DNA from: Phymorhynchus buccinoides | Lineage: Eukaryota > Mollusca > Gastropoda > Neogastropoda > Raphitomidae | Length of the DNA: 64,000 nucleotides | Reading direction: 5' to 3' | Assembly: GCA_017654935.2 (NCBI GenBank) | Contig: CM065684.1 | Coordinates: forward strand, 51,081,222-51,145,221 | Shown here: one piece after another, positions 41,037 through 56,000 of the stretch | Position numbering within the stretch: position 1 is the stretch's first letter | Layout: the number at the start of each line of letters is the position of its first letter | Program-made: the position numbers and the translations under genes | The notes under the pieces: model-generated | The model's database searches: none | What the model was told of the DNA's origin: nothing | Seen by the model: only the letters and a program-made list of their open reading frames with translations

Positions 41037-44000
41037 CTGGGGAAAGGTTTACACCAAAACTCATGAAATTAGTCACTTGAGAAGAGGGACATGTTGAAAA
41101 CATTCACAGCAATAAAAAGTTAGCAAACTAATTCATCAATATAAGATGGCCAATAAAGAAATAGCATTTATTTGTTATTGTTTTTTTGTGTGTACACATC
41201 AATTAGACAGCTATTGTCAAGCTATTTCTCATGACTAATTTGCAAAAAACTTGACCTTGTTTGCAAAAATGTGAACTGTGTGACTTATTCTCTTTCAGTT
41301 GCAGCAGCATATCATTTTATAGTGTAGGTTAAATTCTTTCTTGTCATGACACCCAATCTTTTAACCAGACTTTTTTTCCTCTTTCACCAAAACAATCAAA
41401 ACAAAACAAACAGGGAAAGAAGACCAGATAAGCAATATTGCTGTCTGACAGCCCATCATTGTATTCTCAGAATACATCAGCGACTCCATATTCCAACCCA
41501 CCTTGATGAAGTATCGGAGATCAGAAGGAACGATCAAGACATGGGGGAGGACGTCCATTTTGACATGATCGTCAAACTTCTCCAGGTCTGCGTTGACATC
41601 CTCAGACGGCGGGTAAAGGGGATAGTAGCTGCACACACACAATCCAGCCATTAGGTAGGTTGCAGGCAGGTAGGTGTGTAGCAGAGATGAGATTCTCAGA
41701 GAACCAAAAAGGAAGAAAAAAAAGAGGCTGGAGTCCAGGGGCAAAGAAGCCCGTTGACACTGAAGACTTTTTGCGTTTGAACCTGTACAAATCACCCTCT
41801 GAGACAACAAAATTATTAAAACAATAAATCTCCTTGATCCTACAAAAAAACAGTCAAATCACGAAGACCTTTGACTCAGGACTAGACAGACACTGAGACA
41901 GATTCAGTGATTGAGAACAAAATATCTATCGAAGTTTTCACCACATCTTTGCTTCAACACAAAACTTAACCCTACCCCTCTCCGCCAAATTTTCTCAACA
42001 GATTTACACTGATCTCAAAAATGACCCCTGAGGCCATCAAAAAGGAGGAAATCCTCCAAGTGGAGGAACAATCTCATCTGTGAGCACGGTAGGTATGCAG
42101 GTAGGAAGTTAAATATGCAGGTAGACAGGCAGGTAGGTAAGAAAACAAAAAACGTGTTCACTGTTATGAGAGAGAGAATGCATGGTCAGACAACCCATTA
42201 TTTTCCTTCGCTTATAAACCGATTTATCCGTGTTTATGAATGTAATAGATATCAAAGAAAAAATGTTTATGACCAGACATACATAGCTAAAAAAAAAGAG
42301 AGTAAATCTGGAGATTTAAAATGTAAAGAACTAAACCTAATGAAAATCTTCCAAACACATACCATATTTCACAGACTAACCCTTTTGTTCCAATATATAT
42401 TTTTTTCTTTCCATTATAGTCCCGTCAACAGCTATGGTCATCTCAGGACTGTCACCGCGTAAAGTTCGACCACTTATTACAAAAACACTCATCAATGTAT
42501 CTTACCAACGTTCAACAACTTGTAAACAACAAAACATACAGTACAATTCATAACATGACACCTCCATCATAGCACCCTATAGCACATAAGTCCACACAGT
42601 GCCTTTTGTTCCTGACGCTCTGTGCTCTCAGTCACTTCCTAGCCAAGGGATGTCATTCTGTAAAAAAGCTGGGTAGCGTCAGAAAAATAATAAAATAAAA
42701 TATACCCAAGCAGATTTTGTGTGTTATTTTGTTTTAAAAAAATGTTGCCGAGCTATCTGTCTGATTTGCAAAATGAATTTCAAGATGTAATGGGGGGATG
42801 CTCCACAAAAAAATCAAAATACCAAAGTGTAGTCGCAAAACTGCATTCACTAGTCATTCACACTAATCACAGCCTACTTTTGCAGACGATTGAAATGGAA
42901 ATGTAGGTCAAAATCATTCACTTACCCTTTCACTTCACGATCTTATCTTTCATAAAAAAGGGAATTTTCATTGCCGTCATCACACAGTGGATGCAATAAC
43001 GATTCGTCATCCATTTTGAAAAAAGTCGGAAAAATGCCAATGTCAGTAACACGACTTCAAAAATGTCGTATCGATCGACCAAAAGCTCGCTTGCTGCCGA
43101 AATAGGTCAAATCACCCTCCTAACACATCACTTTGCGAAGTCCCATCTTTCACAAAAATATGAATATTCATTGCTGTCCTTATTCACTCATTCAATGGAC
43201 GCCATAACTGTTCATCATCCATATTGGAAAAATTCGTGAAAATGCCGAAATCGGTCACCAAGTTTCAAAAATTAATCTCTCAAACCAATCGACCTAGCAG
43301 CCATAACAGACGGCCTTGTGGAAGTGAAATCTATTACAAAAGCGAGGCAGAAGCGCTCACATGTAATAGAAACCAAATGGAAGCGCCCATACCGGCCACG
43401 TGGAGACCGTATGTTCTTGAACGTTCAAGGACTTTCCGATCCATATTTTTTCTGAACATTCCCGAACATTCGCAGAGCAAGAGGGTTAAAACCCCTATAC
43501 TTTATAATATGACTAACAATATAGTAAGAAAATGTAATAACAAAATCTGAAATTTGTGTAAACCAAATGTTTTGGGGGTGGGGTGGTGTGCCCTTATAGT
43601 CTGCATGCTATGGTAGTAGGCATGGGTGGTGTGCACTTATAGTCTGCATGCTATGGTAGTAGGCAGGGGTGGTGTGCCCTTATAGTCTGCATGCTATGGT
43701 AGTAGGCAGGGGTGGTGTGCCCTTGTAGTCTGCATGCTATGGTAGTAGGCAGGGGTGGTGTGCCCTTATAGTCTGCATGCTATGGTAGTAGGCAGGGGTG
43801 GTGTGCCCTTATAGTCTGCATGCTATGGTAGTAGGCAGGGGTGGTGTGCCCTTATAGTTACAGTCTGCATGCTATGGTAGTAGTCAGGGGTGGTGTGCCC
43901 TTATAGTTACAGTCTGCATGCTATGGTAGTAGTCAGGGGTGGTGTGCCCTTATAGTTACAGTCTGCATGCTATGGTAGTAGTCAGGGGTGGTGTGCCCTT

Positions 44001-47000
44001 ATAGTTACAGTCTGCATGCTATGGTAGTAGGCAGGGGTGGTGTGCCCTTATAGTTACAGTCTGCATGCTATGGTAGTAGTCAGGGGTGGTGTGCCCTTAT
44101 AGTTACAGTCTGCATGCTATGGTAGTAGGCAGGGGTGGTGTGCCCTTATAGTTACAGTCTGCATGCTATGGTAGTAGGCAGGGGTGGTGTGCCCTTATAG
44201 TTACAGTCTGCATGCTATGGTAGTAGGCAGGGGTGGTGTGCCCTTATAGTTACAGTCTGCATGCTATGGTAGTAGGCAGGGGTGGTGTGCCCTTATAGTT
44301 ACAGTCTGCATGCTATGGTAGTAGTCCAATCAATTGAGCAGTACAGACCTGTGCTGATCCACCAGGTGCTGAGCAAGACGTCCCAGTCTGTCCTTGTAGC
44401 CGGGGGCACCCCTGTGGAAAAAACAAAGCACAGACATACCAAGGTCGTTGTTCTTTACCTACAAGGCGCTGCTGGGCATAAAATGCACCCTTAAAATAAA
44501 GAAAAAAACTGAACCTTTTGTGTTCCCCCAAAGTCGAAGTGTGGCTGCCCACGAGGCGGGGGATTCAAAAACAGTCACACACGCAATGTTCTCATCCGTA
44601 GCTGATGCACTTGTACGAATAGTGTTCAAGTGCCTCCGCTGTTGGGATGATTCCTGGAGTCCTTTAGCTAGGGCACAACAACAACCTTTTGTGTATAAAA
44701 TCCAGAGAAATCACACATGTGATAATGTGAGCAAAATATTCATTTGAGGCGTCTGCCACTCTGTAATTTTTTTAATTTATTTTGGGTCCAGGTAAGATGC
44801 TATCATTATGAGAACAGTACTTGTGCATTACAACTTCACTGCACCAGCCCAAGCTCACAGAAACAAAAAGAAAACCAACAAGACTTTCCACACGATTTGA
44901 CCTCCACTTGTGCACTATAATTTCCCTGTGTTTGCAACTCTGTAATTTTATCATTTTAATTTTGGGTCCAGGCAAGATGCTTCAGCATTGCTATCAGCAC
45001 ATAATTATCAGAACTCTATTTGCAACATAATAACTCCACTGCACCAGCCCACAGAAACCAAAAAAACCCAGGACTTTCCACACTATTAGACCACTTGTGC
45101 ACTGCCACTAGAATTTCCCTGTGTTTGAATAACTGTAATTTTTTTTTAAATTTTGGGTCCAGGTAAGATGCTACACAGTATTGCTATCAGCACAACTTCA
45201 ATGCAACAGCCCCAACTCACAGAAACAAAACCAACAAGACTTTTCACACTAATAGACCTCCACTTGTGTACTACAATTTCCCTGCGTCATCCCCAGACTC
45301 ACAGAGACACTTCCTCTGCCCCGAGGTGGAGGAGTACAAGACTTTTCACACTATTAGACCTCCACTTGTGTACTACAATTTCCCTGCGTCATCCCCCGAC
45401 TCACAGAGACACTTCCTCTGCCCCGAGGTGGAGGAGTACAAGACTTTTCACACTATTAGACCTCCACTTGTGTATTACAATTTCCCTGCGTCATCCCCCG
45501 ACTCACAGAGACACTTCCTCTGCCCCGAGGTGGAGGAGTACAAGACTTTTCACACTATTAGACCTCCACTTGTGTACTACAATTTCCCTGCGTCATCCCC
45601 CGACTCACAGAGACACTTCCTCTGCCCCGAGGTGGAGGAGTACAAGACTTTTCACACTATTAGACCTCCACTTGTGTACTACAATTTCCCTGCGTCATCC
45701 CCAGACTCACAGAGACACTTCCTCTGCCCCGAGGTGGAGGAGTACAAGACTTTTCACACTATTAGACCTCCACTTGTGTACTACAATTTCCCTGCGTCAT
45801 CCCCCGACTCACAGAGACACTTCCTCGGCCCCGAGGTGGAGGAGTATGTCGGTGGAGGTGAGGCCAAACACCACACTGTTGATCACCAGAGTGCTGGGGT
45901 CCGCCACAAAGTGCAGGTGCTGCGAACAAAACAGCTACAACGCTCATCGTCAGTCATTTGAAAAAAAATAGCAAACAGGTAAACACAGTTAGGTTAGGTT
46001 AGGTATTAGGGACAGGCTTTCATCAGCCTAGGCCTCGCGGCCTATAAAATGTCCCATCATTGACATATACATTTTGATTTTGCATTGGGGTCTGACACAA
46101 AAAAATACAAATACAAGCAATCAAATCATCTTTAGTAATTACTAATCAAATTCCAGAAAGAGATCTCTAAATTTTGGTAATTCGTCCACAAGATTCTTGA
46201 AACAATTAGTATTTGGTGCATATTTGATATTAGTGGGGAGGTCATTCCAGCATCAGTCAACTGTGGAAATACCAGTTATCGTATCAGTGGTAGCACAGCT
46301 GCACCTGCCATCATGAGTTGTATTCATTTCATGATACTGGCAGGTGCTGCCAACTAAACAGCTACAGCACTCATCGTCAGTCCAATGTCTATGGGGCACA
46401 AAGCACCAACAACACTACACAAATCATCATCCGTGAATTATACAAACACTATTAAAGTGCTCTTGAAAACTAAACGCAAAGCGCAAACTAGTCGTACACA
46501 TTGGGGAGGTGAACAAGACAAACGCTACAAATCACAAAGTAGAGCCACAGTCTTACCCGAGTTGCATGTGCGTGTTTCAAGTCTGTTCAAAAGGATCCAT
46601 ATTGACGATAAAGAAACAAGCGTTCACAGCTTGTGTGTATGTATGTGTGCATGTGTATGTGTGCGTGTTCCTTGTGCGTTCCTACCTGTGGTTTGTGTGT
46701 CCAGGTGAAAGGCCCCTGGGGGTAGACAGGGTGGTGATGGGCGTCACGCCATGACGGCACCACCACTATCTGACAGGGCAGTCTGTGAAACAAAAACAAT
46801 AAGAGAATTTAAAAGGTTGTTGTTTTCAGCTAAAAGTTCAACTACCAACTTCCTACGCACCCCCACCCACCCACCCATTTAAATTTGCATTTCAGTTAAA
46901 AGTTCAACTACCAAATTCCTATGCCCCCCCCCCCCACCCCCCCCCCCCCTTAAATTTGTATATAACATATTGAAAGCCCAGGTACTTTGAGCTTGGTTCT

Positions 47001-50000
47001 CACAAACATAATTAAAGTTGTGTCTAGGATCAAATATTATGAATTAAACATACAAAGACAGTAAAGGGGACAGGTGAGGTTGGAGACTAAACAGAAAATA
47101 ATGTACGGAGGACATAACTATGAAAGGACAATTGAAATCAAAAGAGCAGAAATCGAGGTGGGTTTTTTTCCGACTCAGAAGTGCATGAAGACAAGATGAT
47201 GCCCTGACAGACAAGCCAATGAACATAATAACATGGGTGCTCCTGGGAAATTTCAAAACTCCTGCAAGGCAGGGGTCCAGGGGCTGCCCAGGCCCCGCGC
47301 GCAGTGCAGGGACAGCGCCCCACTTGGGGGTTCCGGGGGGCAATGCCCCCTGAAAGCTGAAGGGAAACAACAGTTTCCAATGTAACTGACAGGCTCTTGT
47401 TGCACTTTCACTTCTGGCTAAACTTCATGTCTCACCCATGAGAACTAGCAAAATGCATCTTCTCAAATTTCTCAACTTCAATGTTCATATTCTGATCGCT
47501 TCTCAGCCTCTTGGCTAAGACAGTGATTCAGGAACATAAATTTTTGTTTATACCCTGGTTGGTTTGTTCAGCCCGTCGTACATGGCGAAAGCCGATACGC
47601 GACGTTAAACTGAACTTCCTCCTTCTCAAATTCTCATAATCCAATGATGCCGGCTCCAGGCAATAAACAAAATCCTGAATTTCAGGACATCCTGGACCAA
47701 AAAATCCTGAACTTCAGGACATCCTGAAAGCAGGAGCATCCATGTAATAACGAGAAGGGGTAAAATAATCTCGTTGACCGACTTACTTCTCAGTGTCCTC
47801 AGCAATGAGCTCCATGCATTTGCGGAAAGTTTGATCATACGTTTCATCCATCCTGCCCCCCTGCAACCATCACCACACCAATTGATGGAAAATAAATCAT
47901 AACCTTACCTACATTGTATTTATATACCAAATATCCATCATAGATATGCGCTTTTCGGATTTTTGTCACTTCTTTTTTACAGGTGGCAAATCTTTAAAAA
48001 ATTACCTAGTTGTCCTGTTAAAACATGTAGACAGAAGGTTCATAAAGTTAATAATTCATTTCTTTCAACTGTTTTTCTTTTAGTACATTTATGAAATTGT
48101 GAGCCAATCTATTTCTTTGCATTTCAAGATCTATAGAGTACTGACAGGTCTGCGCGTTGGTTGGGTATGTGTGTACCCTCCCCCCCTTGAAATCGTAGAG
48201 ATAATAAAGAAATCATGTCATGCTTGCATCATTGTGAGGGGTACGCAGCCCCCTTTCGTACTCTATCAGTCATCAGATGGATCAGTAATTTTTTTTAAAT
48301 CACAAAATAAATAAGAAAAAATACATTAACGAAAACTTGAACTTACTTCAATGATGCTGTTTTTGATATCCACAAAAGGACCAATCTGTAAACAAGAAAC
48401 AAGGAATCAAATTGTATTGATAACCAGCTTGTTTTAAAACAATAATGGGTAAGTATGCATGTGTCTGGTTTTCAGTTTTCACTGGTCTCCCCGCTGCGTA
48501 CAGCCAAGACATTCCGATTTCAGAGGAGCTCAAAGGAGAAAAACTCTTTCAAAGATTTGTTTTTAAAAAGGCAGGAGAATGGGCCAATAGTCAGAAAGAT
48601 AGTAGATGACAGAAAGCAAAGGGAAAAGGCAGAGTCAAAGAGAGTGGCAGATTAGAGGAAGTTTACAAAAACAATATTGTGATAGTGAAAGTAACAATAT
48701 TATCTCAACCCCTGTACCAGAATGCAGACGTCCGGCTGGTCTTTGCGGATGGTGTCCAGTAGAGCTCGCAGCGGGTCATAGCACAGGTCATCTGACACGC
48801 TGAAAGGGCCGGTCGCTACCAGCACTGACAGACTGGACCCTGAACAACGGACATCATATATTACATAGCACAGGTCATCTGACACGCTGAAAGGGCCGGC
48901 CACTGACAGACTGGACCCCGAACAACGGACATCAAACATTACATAGCACAGGTCATCTGACACGCTGAAAGGGCCGGCCACTGACAGACTGGACCCTGAA
49001 CAACGGACATCATACATTACATAGCACAGGTCATCTGACACGCTGAAAGGGCCGGCCGCTACCAGCACTGGACCCTGAACAACGGACATCATACATTACA
49101 TAGCACAGGTCATCTGACACGCTGAAAGGGCCGGCCACTACCAGCACTGACAGACTGGACCCTGAACAACGGACATCATACATAGCACAGGTCATCTGAC
49201 ATGCTGAAAGGGCCGGCCGCTACCAGCACCGACAGACTGGACCCCGAACAACGGACATCAAATATTACATAGCACAGGTCATCTGACACGCTGAAAGGGC
49301 CGGCCACTACCAGCACTGACAGACTGGACCCCGAACAACGGACATCATACATAGCACAGGTCATCTGACAAGCTGAAAGGGCCGGCCACTGACAGACTGG
49401 ACCCCGAACAACGGACATCAAACATTACATAGCACAGGTCATCTGACACGCTGAAAGGGCCGGCCACTACCAGCACTGACAGACTGGACCCCGAACAACG
49501 GACATCATACATAGCACAGGTCATCTGACAAGCTGAAAGGGCCGGCCACTGACAGACTGGACCCCGAACAACGGACATCAAACATTACATAGCACAGGTC
49601 ATCTGACACGCTGAAAGGGCCGGCCACTACCAGCACTGACAGACTGGACCCTGAACAACGGACATCATACATAGCACAGGTCATCTGACATGCTGAAAGG
49701 GCCGGCCGCTACCAGCACCGACAGACTGGACCCCGAACAACGGACATCAAATATTACATAGCACAGGTCATCTGACACGCTGAAAGGGCCGGCCACTACC
49801 AGCACTGACAGACTGGACCCCGAACAACGGACATCATACATAGCACAGGTCATCTGACATGCTGAAAGGGCCGGCCACTACCAGCACCGACAGACTGGAC
49901 CCCGAACAACGGACATCAAACATTACATAGCACAGGTCATCTGACACGCTGAAAGGGCCGGCCACTACCAGCACTGACAGACTGGACCCCGAACAACGGA

Positions 50001-53000
50001 CATCAAACATTACATAGCACAGGTCATCTGACAAGCTGAAAGGGCCGGCCACTACCAGCACCGACAGACTGGACCCCGAACAACGGACATCAAACATTAC
50101 ATAGCACAGGTCATCTGACACGCTGAAAGGGCCGGCCACTACCAGCACTGACAGACTGGACCCCGAACAACGGACATCAAACATTACATAGCACAGGTCA
50201 TCTGACACGCTGAAAGGGCCGGCCACTACCAGCACTGACAGACTGGACCCCGAACAACGGACATCATACATAGCACAGGTCATCTGACACGCTGAAAGGG
50301 CCGGCCGCTACCAGCACCGACAGACTGGACCCCGAACAACGGACATCATACATAGCACAGGTCATCTGACATGCTGAAAGGGCCGGCCGCTACCAGCACC
50401 GACAGACTGGACCCCGAACAACGGACATCAAACATTACATAGCACAGGTCATCTGACACGCTGAAAGGGCCGGCCACTACCAGCACCGACAGACTGGACC
50501 CTGAACAACGGACATCAAACATTACATAGCACAGGTCATCTGACACGCTGAAAGGGCCGGCCACTACCAGCACCGACAGACTGGACCCCGAACAACGGAC
50601 ATCAAACATTACATAGCACAGGTCATCTGACACGCTGAAAGGGCCGGCCACTACCAGCACCGACAGACTGGACCCTGAACAACGGACATCAAACATTACA
50701 TAGCACAGGTCATCTGACACGCTGAAAGGGCCGGCCACTACCAGCACCGACAGACTGGACCCTGAACAACGGACATCATACATAGCACAGGTCATCTGAC
50801 AAGCTGAAAGGGCCGGCCGCTACCAGCACCGACAGACTGGACCCTGAACAACGGACATCATACATTACATAGCACAGGTCATCTGACACGCTGAAAGGGC
50901 CGGCCACTACCAGCACTGACAGACTGGACCCCGAACAACGGACATCATACATAGCACAGGTCATCTGACACGCTGAAAGGGCCGGCCGCTACCAGCACCG
51001 ACAGACTGGACCCCGAACAACGGACATCATACATAGCACAGGTCATCTGACACGCTGAAAGGGCCGGCCGCTACCAGCACCGACAGACTGGACCCCGAAC
51101 AACGGACATCATACATAGCACAGGTCATCTGACATGCTGAAAGGGCCGGCCACTACCAGCACTGACAGACTGGACCCTGAACGACGGACACCAAATACTG
51201 ACTTCCATTTCGTCTTGGGATCAATCTATTTCCTATCATAAATCAAAGCATTTGGATACAGCTCTTACCTTCTTTCAACAGGAAAACAACCTTTTTTTCT
51301 CATCCCTGTGGAAGTGCTCTTCATTAAAATATTCTCAACCATGTGATTTCAGGATTTCCAGAAAAAACAAAGACAAAATCAGGATCTCTGCTTTTCCTGA
51401 CGGGCGATTTCATCCATGCATTCAGACGTAGACGTTATTAAAAAAGAAGTGAGTACCTGGTTCTGTCTTGACCGTCAGCTGCGGGAAGGGAAGTTCAACA
51501 CTCTGCACATAAAACAGACGAGTTGTTGAGTATCTCTCAATGTGAAGAGGAATGGCAATAGAGGGCATGATACAGTAACATTGGGTAGCCTAAGGTAAAC
51601 AGGATGGATAAAAAAATATCATCTGGAAGACTTTTAACCCCTTCACTGCCAGGGGAAAACAGAAATTATCGATTTTCTTATCATAAAATTGAAAAAAGAC
51701 CTGCTAAGACTAAATCTGAGAAAATAGTCTGGAGATATATCTTTCTCGACTTGTCTAAACCAAAAACCACCATTCCAGGGCTATGACTATATAAAGTTAT
51801 GACATCATCAATGACATCACACACCATGTAGTAGACACACGGGACTGGGCAGAGAAGGGGTCAAAGGATGACTATCCATATTGACTTTTATTATTTTAGT
51901 AACATTTAACAATTTTCTGTCATAGTGTCAATAGTGAAGATTACTTAGTACTTGTATTATACACCGAAAGCAGAACAGTTTTCAGTTTACAACTATAATT
52001 TATAAGACTTAAAAAAAAAGAAAAGAGCAAAATATTACACTAGATCCATAGGCAATTACAAATTCTAATGAATAAAGCAGTAATCAACCATTTAAACATG
52101 GAAAAAATATTTTAACTGTATCTGCACAGAAGTGATTGGATGGAAACTGTTGGTATCGACAGATTCAAACCTGACACATCCAAAATGTAAAACTGTACAT
52201 CTTTTCCATTTCTATCCATTCACAAAACTGAAAGGTTCTAAAAAAATTAGATATGTTGAAAATACTATTTATATCGCTTTTTAATCAAGCACAAAACGCA
52301 ATTACGATATAAACGCACACACACACTCTTGCACGCAAACTCTCTCTCTCTCTTTCACCGAACACAATCTCTCCTGTGCACACATACACAAGCACTGCTT
52401 TATCTTATTAATTAAAGACTGTATACGCATGCACTTACGGGATAAATTTTCTTCACCAGCAGTTTCTTCCCACTGGCATTGACAACATCAGCAGCAATAA
52501 CCTGTTAAGAAACAAAGAGTTTCATCATATTTAAATTCAATCAACCAAGAAGTGCTAAAACATTGTTTTGGGGATAGTGACTCAGCTTCAACACACACAC
52601 ACACAAAACCAAAAACATCAACAGATCCCTCAAAGAAAAGCCTGTTTCAAGTGTGCATGCATCAAAGTGGGTATGTCACGCTCAGTTTGCTTTGATTCCC
52701 AAACCTCACAACCACAACTGAGTGACAGCCAAGAGACAACAGTGTCTAAATGCACAGTCTTGATTACAGATGGCTGTTAGTCTCAATAAAAAATTTAAAA
52801 GCAATGAGAAGATTAGAATAGAATATAGACATGCGCTTATCCCATCTGCTTATTTCTTACTTTCTTTTCCTTATTTCCGGATAAGCGGTTTCCGCATGTA
52901 ATGTGCATAGCCCCTTACTGTTAAAACAGTAAGAGCCAGAACTTTAACTGCAACACTTTTTAGCCTTATTTTGAAACTATTTAGACCACACACACAGCAT

Positions 53001-56000
53001 TTAAAGGCCCTGTTATGAAATGTCAAAAAAAGTTCTAAATTAAAATAAGGGATTTGCTTTAAGATGGAATGATCATGGATGCAACTCCCCCAAATGAAAA
53101 AAAACCTGAAAGGAAGGGATCCAGGGACCCATGGCCCCGGCAGGGTATAGGGGCAAAGCCCCGTCGGACGATTCAGGGGGGCAATTTAAGAGAGAGAGAT
53201 AACGAGATAGACAAACAGTTAAAATGATAGACAGAGACAGTTTCAGTCTGATTTACAAGCCTTGTAAAATTATTACATTGCCTTTGTAAACTTCCAAGAT
53301 AGAACAACCAAGTTCAAAACGCCCCAAATTGCTTGTGGTCCAATTTTTTTTTTTGGGGGGAATGAATTAAAAAACCCACTGAAGTTCAGGTTTCTGGTCT
53401 AATTCAAAATACTAAAATCAGTGTAAAACTGAAGGAGTAGCACCCATGAATGATGGATAGGATCAATATAAAAAAAATGAAAATCCCCCCTCCTCCTTCA
53501 CCCCCCCCCCCCCCCCCATTCTCTCTGTCCGTCTTGCGCTTCACTTGAGGCGACGACAAAGGATCTCCCATGACTCTGCTGCTGGTAGATTGGGGGTGGT
53601 TGCTGAAGACAGTCCTTTGTTCCTCAGCTCTCTCTCTTGACCGTCCTTCTACGTGAAGACCAATCAGCGACTATATGCCATATTTTTCTGACTATAAGGC
53701 GCACCATACTATAAGGCGCACTTCCTAAAAATTATGATTTTGATGTTCTATTTTCTTACTGAATTATCAGTCACATTATAAGGTGCAAGGGTGTCAGTCT
53801 GAGAGAAAAAAAAGTATGGCCTTATAGGGACGAAAGCGGTAGAATGGTGAAAACTCACCAGGGTTTGGGTTTGGTTATCAGGGTAGAAAAAGGGAAGAAG
53901 CAAGCTTTCCGCTCGTAGAGCTTTCATCAGACTGGGGGTTAGTGGGGAGAGAGACAGAGTTTAAAAACAAGATGACAACACAAAACTGACTAGAGCTCAG
54001 AATGAAAAGAGAGGGTTAATTGAGGTGAGGTAGTGTGAGTAGAAATCATGAATAAATGAGACAGTAAAAGCAAAAAGACAGAATTAAGGGGAAAGGGAGG
54101 ATATGATGGTAGTGGCTTTAGGAAGCAGGGTGTGAACACACACACACACAAACAGTACACACACACTATGCCTTAAGTTATAATCCAGAAAACACGGCAC
54201 CCACCTGTCCAGGGAAGAGGGCGAACTCCTTGAGGTGCGACAGGTCGAGGGGTATGGAGAATCCCGATGAGGTGCTGCGCGACCCCTCCAGCACAACAGA
54301 GTGGCTGTTCAGTCGTCCCTGACTGTCGCACGCTATCCTCCCAGTCACCTGCACCACGTCCTGAACACACAGGGTGATAACAGATAGTAATACAGTCGAA
54401 CCTGCCTTTTAAAGACCCCCCCCACGTCATGTGTCAAAATCACAGAGTGGCTGTTCAGTCGTTCCTGACTGTCGCACACTACCCTCCCAGTCACCTGCAC
54501 CACGTCCTGAACAGCACAGGGTGATAACAGATAGCAGTACAGTGGAACCTGCCTTTTAAAGACCCCCCCCCCCCCCCACGTCATGTGTCAAAATCACAGA
54601 GTGGCTGTTCAGTCGTCCCTGACTGTCACACGCTACCCTCCCAGTCACCTGTACCACGTCCTGAACACACAGGGTGATAACAGATAGCAGTACAGTGGAA
54701 CCTGCCTTTTAAAACCTTGAAAAATCATCCAAAATAAGGTCTTAAATGGGAGGGAGTTGCATAAGGGAGGTAATTTTAATACTTACAAAGAAGGGCAATG
54801 TCTCAGAGAGGTATGTCTTAAATGGAAGGGAGTCTTATAATGGGGGGTTCCACTGTAACAATATTAAAATGGATAATTCAGAACACATTTACAACTGAGG
54901 CAAGCGATGATGCAAACCTGTGCCTGAAGTTTTGTTTTAGCTCAGGACCTAGTCTTGATTTTAACCCCTTGACTGTACTGACTTGGTGACATCACTGATG
55001 ATGTCATCAGATGAAGAGGGATAACTCTAATATGCTGGCTTTTGCTCTAACACAGTGAAGAGAGTTATATCCCCAGACCATTTTGCCAGATGAGCAGAAT
55101 TTTCTTCAGGCACACGACTGCCTGAACCTGCATCACAGTGCCTGAATGGGGCGGGGCTTTATACTACTTCTTGTCGACATAAAAGGGCGATAATTTTAGG
55201 CCTGAACTGCCTATGCCACCTAGTGACAAGTCAGGAGCAGACAATCTTCTGTGGCTACAAACTACTACTTCACTACAGGTAAGGGCGATAATCTTATGTA
55301 GATGGCGCAAGCATCTCTGTGCACGAGACAGGGGCAGAGAATTTTCAGTACAAAGCCTCTGGCATGCCTACATGCAGCTCTGAGGAGGCATACAATGATT
55401 AAGTGATAGATTATAATTTTCTACAGACCTGACTGGGTTGTGCGATGTGGGGCAGGTCTTCTAGACCCAGCTGCTTCTGTAGCCTTTCCTCCATGTACTC
55501 TATCTGGTCGTTCAATGCTGACACACCAAACACACAAGTCCATTACAACAACAACAACAACACACAGTATTTATACGGTGCTGAATCTTGATAGAAATCA
55601 AATCAAAGCGCACACACACGTTAGCATTCATAATGCATTCAAACAAAAATAAAAATGCAATACAAAGCGAACACACACGGATGGCATAAACGGAATACAG
55701 CAGAAACAGACCTAATGGCAAGAGAGAGAAGAGAAAGAGAGTAGAGCCTCAATGACTCAATGTGCAGTGCTGACACACACAACACAGCACACCAAACACA
55801 ACGGTCAATTAGACCTCTCACTATTAGCCGTTCCTCTGGTCGTTCAGTGCCGACACACACAACACACCAAACACAACGGTCAATTAGACCTCTCACTATT
55901 AGCCGTTCCTCTGGTCGTTCAGTGCTGACACACACAACACAACACACAACACAACGGTCAATTAGACCTCTCACTATTAGCCGTTCTTCCATGTACTCTA

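Noticed and set aside
45153..45971. Open frame of 272 codons and an overlapping one of 231 codons on the plus strand
   Set aside because: Product of the 102-bp array; it is antisense to POLA2 exon 12 and its duplicated donor.
48700..50964. Minus-strand open frames of 60-149 codons with repeated GPFSVSDDLCY
   Set aside because: Read through the tandem partial copies of POLA2 exon 8 and intron sequence; only 48718-48839 is the exon.
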